NCBI RefSeq assembly: GCF_030812255.1
Contig: NZ_JAUSSH010000002.1
Location: forward strand, 124,001-188,000
Direction of reading: 5' to 3'
Origin: Paeniglutamicibacter psychrophenolicus
GTDB taxonomy: Bacteria > Actinomycetota > Actinomycetes > Actinomycetales > Micrococcaceae
Length of the DNA stretch: 64,000 bases
Within the stretch, counting starts at the first letter, position 1. The number at the start of each line of letters is the position of its first letter. Under the pieces are notes generated by a model. That model did not search any database, was not told the DNA's origin, and saw nothing but the letters and a program-made list of their open reading frames with translations. The translations under genes were made by a program, and so were the position numbers. Below are positions 60,963-64,000 of this stretch, piece by piece.

Positions 60963-61889
60963 ATGGGGAGTATGCGACTCAACTCGTCTGAATCCCTTGG
61001 CACCGAACCCCGGGATGCCCAACCCAGCGGACCTACTACGTCCCCGGACGGAAAACGCTTGACCGGTGTGGTCCTGATGCTGGCTGGGGCCTTGTCCAGC
61101 CAAAGCGGCGCATCGATCGCGACGTTTGCCTTTCCTGCCATCGGACCGGCAGGCGTGGTGGCGGTGCGGCAGTGGGTGGCCGCCATTGTGCTGTGGTGCA
61201 TCGGCAGGCCGAAGTTGCGGAACTTCACTGCTGCCCAATGGCGCCTGGTGTTGGGTCTGGCGTTGGTTTTCGCCGCGATGAACCTGTCCCTGTATATGGC
61301 GATCGACAGGATCGGATTGGGGCTGGCAGTAACGCTGGAGTTCCTCGGACCATTGACCATCGCGTTGATTGGTTCCCGGCGCGTGGTCAACATGGTCTGC
61401 GCGGTTTCCGCCGCAGCTGCAGTCCTCTTGCTGGTGCGGCCCACGCCCTCCACCGACTACCTCGGCATCGGTCTGGCGCTTCTCGCGGCAGTGTGCTGGG
61501 GGAGCTACATCATGCTTAACCGCGCCGTGGGAGCCAGCCTCCCCGGTTTGGAGGGCACCGCAGCGGCCGCCGGGATTTCAGGGATGCTCTACCTCCCTGT
61601 TGGAATCTGGGTGTTGTGGCACCACCCGCCGAGCCCGGCGGTTCTGGGCTACGCCTTGGCGGCGGGAGTGCTTTCCTCGGCTGTGCCATTCCTCGTGGAC
61701 CTGCTGGCACTGCGCCGGGTGTCGGCCCATTCCTTTGGAATGTTCATGAGCATCAGTCCTGTCATCGCGGCGCTGATCGGTCTGGTGGTTCTTGGAGAGC
61801 GCCTCGATTCGCTGGCGTGGCTGGCCATCATCGTGATTGTCAGCGCCAATTCCGTCGTCGCCGCAGTTCCACCGCGTCGCGCTGCCTGA
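60963..61889 (+). CDS. EamA/RhtA-like exporter
   Basis: The 308-residue protein has ten membrane spans in two EamA halves (SSQSGASIATFAFPAIGPAG in the first, SAVPFLVDLLALRRVSAHSF in the second), closest in feel to the RhtA threonine/homoserine exporters. ATG 60963 is used; 60930 and 60972 are alternatives, none with an ideal ribosome site. A divergent LysR gene with an operator between them is the likely control. Substrate unknown. Confidence 0.85.
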   Translation: MGSMRLNSSESLGTEPRDAQPSGPTTSPDGKRLTGVVLMLAGALSSQSGASIATFAFPAIGPAGVVAVRQWVAAIVLWCIGRPKLRNFTAAQWRLVLGLALVFAAMNLSLYMAIDRIGLGLAVTLEFLGPLTIALIGSRRVVNMVCAVSAAAAVLLLVRPTPSTDYLGIGLALLAAVCWGSYIMLNRAVGASLPGLEGTAAAAGISGMLYLPVGIWVLWHHPPSPAVLGYALAAGVLSSAVPFLVDLLALRRVSAHSFGMFMSISPVIAALIGLVVLGERLDSLAWLAIIVIVSANSVVAAVPPRRAA

Positions 61890-61965
61890 ACCGGATCCCG
61901 GGGATGCGCTGCGTCATGCGGCGTCAAAAAGGAATGGGAACGGCCGCGGCATCGTTGAACCCAGC

Positions 61966-62607
61966 ATGACAACCATCGGAATCATCGGAGCAGGACACAT
62001 TGGATCGCAGATTGCACGCAAGGCCGTGCAGCTGGGATACGACGTGGTCATCGGCAACTCGCGCGGGCCCGAAACCCTCACGCAGCTGGTGGCCGAATTG
62101 GGGCCGCGCGCTCGTGCGGCCACCGCTGCGGAAGCCGGGGCGGCGGCCGATTTCGCCGTCGTGACCATCCCGCTGAAAAACTACAAGGCACTTCCCGCCG
62201 AAGCATTGGCCGGCAAGGTAGTGATCGACACGATCAACTACTACTTTGAGCGCGATGGCCACTTCCCCGAACTGGATGCCGGCGAAGCCACCACCTCGGG
62301 CCTGGTCCAGGCGCACCTGGCGGACTCACACGTGACCAAGGGCTTCAACCACATCCCCTCCGGCGACATCACCACCTCCGGGACCCCGGCGGGCAGCGAG
62401 AATCGGCGCGCACTTGCCACCGCCAGCGACCATGAGGACGCCGCGGCACTTGTCACCCGGATCTACGACGAGTTCGGCTTCGACACCGTGAACATCGGCC
62501 CGCTGGCCGAGAGCTGGCGGGTTGAACGCGATCGTCCGGCCTACGTGGTGCGGCAGAATGCCGAGGAACTGAAGGCGAACCTGGCCAAGGCCCCGCGGAC
62601 CATCTGA
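61966..62607 (+). CDS. NADP/F420-type oxidoreductase
   Basis: The 213-residue protein begins TTIGIIGAGHIGSQIARKAV, a Rossmann loop, followed by GNSRGPETLTQLVAELG (NADP phosphate site of F420H2:NADP oxidoreductase relatives) and VTIPLKNYKALP. The central KGFNHIPSGDITTSGTPAG aligns with the family's F420/substrate region. Many such proteins are called NAD(P)-binding without proven F420 use. It lies 76 bases after the EamA gene on the same strand, with a weak ribosome site. Confidence 0.78.
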   Translation: MTTIGIIGAGHIGSQIARKAVQLGYDVVIGNSRGPETLTQLVAELGPRARAATAAEAGAAADFAVVTIPLKNYKALPAEALAGKVVIDTINYYFERDGHFPELDAGEATTSGLVQAHLADSHVTKGFNHIPSGDITTSGTPAGSENRRALATASDHEDAAALVTRIYDEFGFDTVNIGPLAESWRVERDRPAYVVRQNAEELKANLAKAPRTI

Positions 62608-62715
62608 CGGGCCGCCGTCCGGCGGCGTTGTCCGGCAACAACAGGGGGAGGCCGCCACGGCGGGACCGTGACGACCTCCTGATTTCAGTTTCCCTGCGCT
62701 CCGGGCGCCGTGATG

Positions 62716-63589
62716 CTAGGCGTTGATCTCGTCGCGATCGAGTTTCTGTGCCTGGCTTCGGGCGGCCTTGCTGTGGCGCAGGTGCTGGATGCCGGTGACC
62801 GCCAGGGCGATTACCGGCAACCCGTACAGCACCATCGTGACGGGGCTGCTGACCAGGATCGACAGGTCGCCTTCCGAGACCGTCAGCGCGCGGCGCAATT
62901 CGGTTTCGGCCAGCGGGCCGAGGATCACGGCGATCAGCACCGGCGCCAGCGGGAACTTGTAGCGGCGCATCAAGAAGCCCAGCAGCCCGATGGCCAGCAG
63001 GATCCACAGGTCCACGATCGAGGAGCTGATCGCGTACACCCCGAGCACCGAGAGCACCGTGATGCCCGCGTAGAGGTAGTGCCGGGGGATCAACAGGAGC
63101 TTGGCCCAGAGCACCGCGAACTGCATGTTCAACACCAGTAGGATCACCAAGCCGATGAACAGCGAAGCGAGCAGGGTCCAGACCATCGCGCCGCTGCGTT
63201 CGAACAGGAGCGGGCCCGGCTGCATGCCGTACTGCTGGAAGGCGGCCAGCATGATCGCTGCGCTTTCCGGCCGACGTCGGCGTGGAAGCGGTGCCGTAGA
63301 TCGGCTTGCCCTCGGTGTCGCCCAGGTCGCCGAGCATGTCCCTGGAGAAATCCGGGTTGTGCCCCTCGCTGTCGGCTTGCGGGAACCGCCGGGTGCGCAG
63401 GATCTTGATCGTGTGGATTCCCGCCATGAGGAAGAGCAGCACGCAGACGATGGTGGGGAAGAACTGCGGCCCCGGAACGCTTTTGCCCATGACCGCGACG
63501 GCGCCGCGGCGCAGGACTCCATGCGCCGGCACATGGGCGAGGCGCGCAAGATCCGGCTGTCGCTTTTTGGCCGGATCGGCCTGCCACAC
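62716..63589 (-). pseudogene. deletion-fused remnant of tripartite tricarboxylate transporter genes tctB and tctA
   Basis: On the minus strand two pieces in different frames follow one another. The first (about 63589-63285) reads as a TctB fragment (AVMGKSVPGPQFFPTIVCVL, then FLMAGIHTIKILR). The second (63270-62716, 184 residues) is the C-terminal third of TctA (PESAAIMLAAFQQYGMQPGP, then PLLFERSGAMVW and several spans, ending DRDEINA). The 3' end of tctB and the 5' two thirds of tctA are missing, consistent with an internal deletion. No TctC gene is in view. The piece is unlikely to make a working transporter. Confidence 0.7.
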
Positions 63590-63758
63590 GGCTGAGTGGC
63601 CCGGATGGCTCGACGTTCGAAACCGACGCTTTCGCCTTCGTCACCTGCTTCATCCCCTGACGGGGCTATCCACAACCAGGAGCGAACCTGCCACAGGCTG
63701 ACGTTCTTCCCGCACATACTGGCAGCCCCGGGTGTGCAGCAAGAAGGGAATGCGGGCC

Positions 63759-64000
63759 ATGTTCTGGTGGCGAAGAAATTGGTTGTATCTCACCGTTGGA
63801 TCCAGTGGCGTTGTGGTTGGTGGGGTCATTGGGCGGCTCTTGCCTCCGTTCGTTCTGGACGACCCATTCTGGCGGTCCTTCTGGGTGAGTCCTGCCGTGG
63901 GAGGGATGGCGGCAGTGGTGGCTGCCGTCATCGCTTTCGGTGCCGCCAGGCAGTCGGCCAGTGCATCCAGCAGGGGAGCGCGGCGGCAGGAATGGTGGTA
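63759..64000 (+). CDS. N-terminal part of a membrane protein, cut by the window end
   Basis: ATG 63759 follows AGAAGGG at 10 bases. The open frame runs to the end of the window without a stop (80 codons). The sequence starts MFWWRRNWLYLTVGSSG, with a hydrophobic span (about 8-32), a short Asp/Pro-rich loop, a second span (about 45-66) and an Arg/Ser-rich tail. No family is recognised. The preceding 169 bases (63590-63758) show nothing. Confidence 0.55.
   Translation, partial: MFWWRRNWLYLTVGSSGVVVGGVIGRLLPPFVLDDPFWRSFWVSPAVGGMAAVVAAVIAFGAARQSASASSRGARRQEWW

Noticed and set aside
63650-63931. Minus-strand frame near the window end
   Set aside because: It is the mirror of the plus-strand membrane protein frame, which has a ribosome site and real membrane spans.

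Overview
The window looks like chromosome of a high-GC Gram-positive bacterium of the Micrococcaceae (Arthrobacter sensu lato). The grounds are strong G+C bias in third codon positions, many GTG starts behind purine-rich ribosome sites, a DUF222/HNH '13E12-type' endonuclease, an actinobacterial CsoR copper operon, an AcoR-like GAF regulator beside acetaldehyde dehydrogenase, and abundant catabolic regulators (LysR, IclR, GntR, LuxR). The genus is an inference. I saw no rRNA, tRNA, CRISPR array or intact prophage.

Layout. 1-4.5 kb: FMN lactate-type oxidase, small membrane proteins, a CGNR-family regulator divergent from an EamA exporter. 4.5-7.7 kb: csoR-copZ-copA operon with two CsoR-type operators. 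7.7-10 kb: an ATP-grasp ligase, a small zinc-ribbon protein absent from simple long-ORF calls, and a VOC protein. 10-17 kb: alcohol/acetaldehyde oxidation block (GAF regulator, ALDH, Zn-ADH, DUF779) interrupted by the HNH gene, with two perfect palindromes exactly 20 bp apart before the ALDH. 17-25.5 kb: a thioesterase, then a complete type I Wadjet anti-plasmid system jetABCD with an adjacent two-HTH protein. 25.5-34.8 kb: SulP transporter, a LuxR regulator with a degraded P-loop, an aromatic-acid MFS transporter, a LysR regulator divergent from a benzaldehyde dehydrogenase, and an extradiol-type dioxygenase. 34.9-43.8 kb: an IclR-controlled operon of PDR-type reductase, CYP199-like P450 and MFS transporter, then an ALDH/MBL-hydrolase pair divergent from a coniferyl-alcohol-dehydrogenase-like SDR. 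This block fits uptake and O-demethylation of lignin-type aromatics.

44.6-59 kb holds the most coherent pathway. The minus-strand genes FAD amine oxidase, HglS (DUF1338), ALDH7/AmaB, a Glu/Leu/Phe/Val dehydrogenase and a YdiJ-like FAD/Fe-S dehydrogenase lie divergent from a LysR gene. Beyond lie a GntR/FCD regulator and a plus-strand operon of polar amino acid ABC transporter plus ornithine-cyclodeaminase/mu-crystallin reductase. Together they spell lysine/pipecolate to 2-aminoadipate to 2-oxoadipate to D-2-hydroxyglutarate to 2-oxoglutarate. A shared 12-bp motif lies in front of both operons.

59-64 kb: a short SDR-like protein, a LysR/EamA divergent pair whose operator overlaps the regulator's start codon, an F420/NADP-type oxidoreductase, a deletion-fused tctB/tctA pseudogene, and a membrane protein gene cut by the window end. 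All functions are read by eye from protein motifs; no database search was run.
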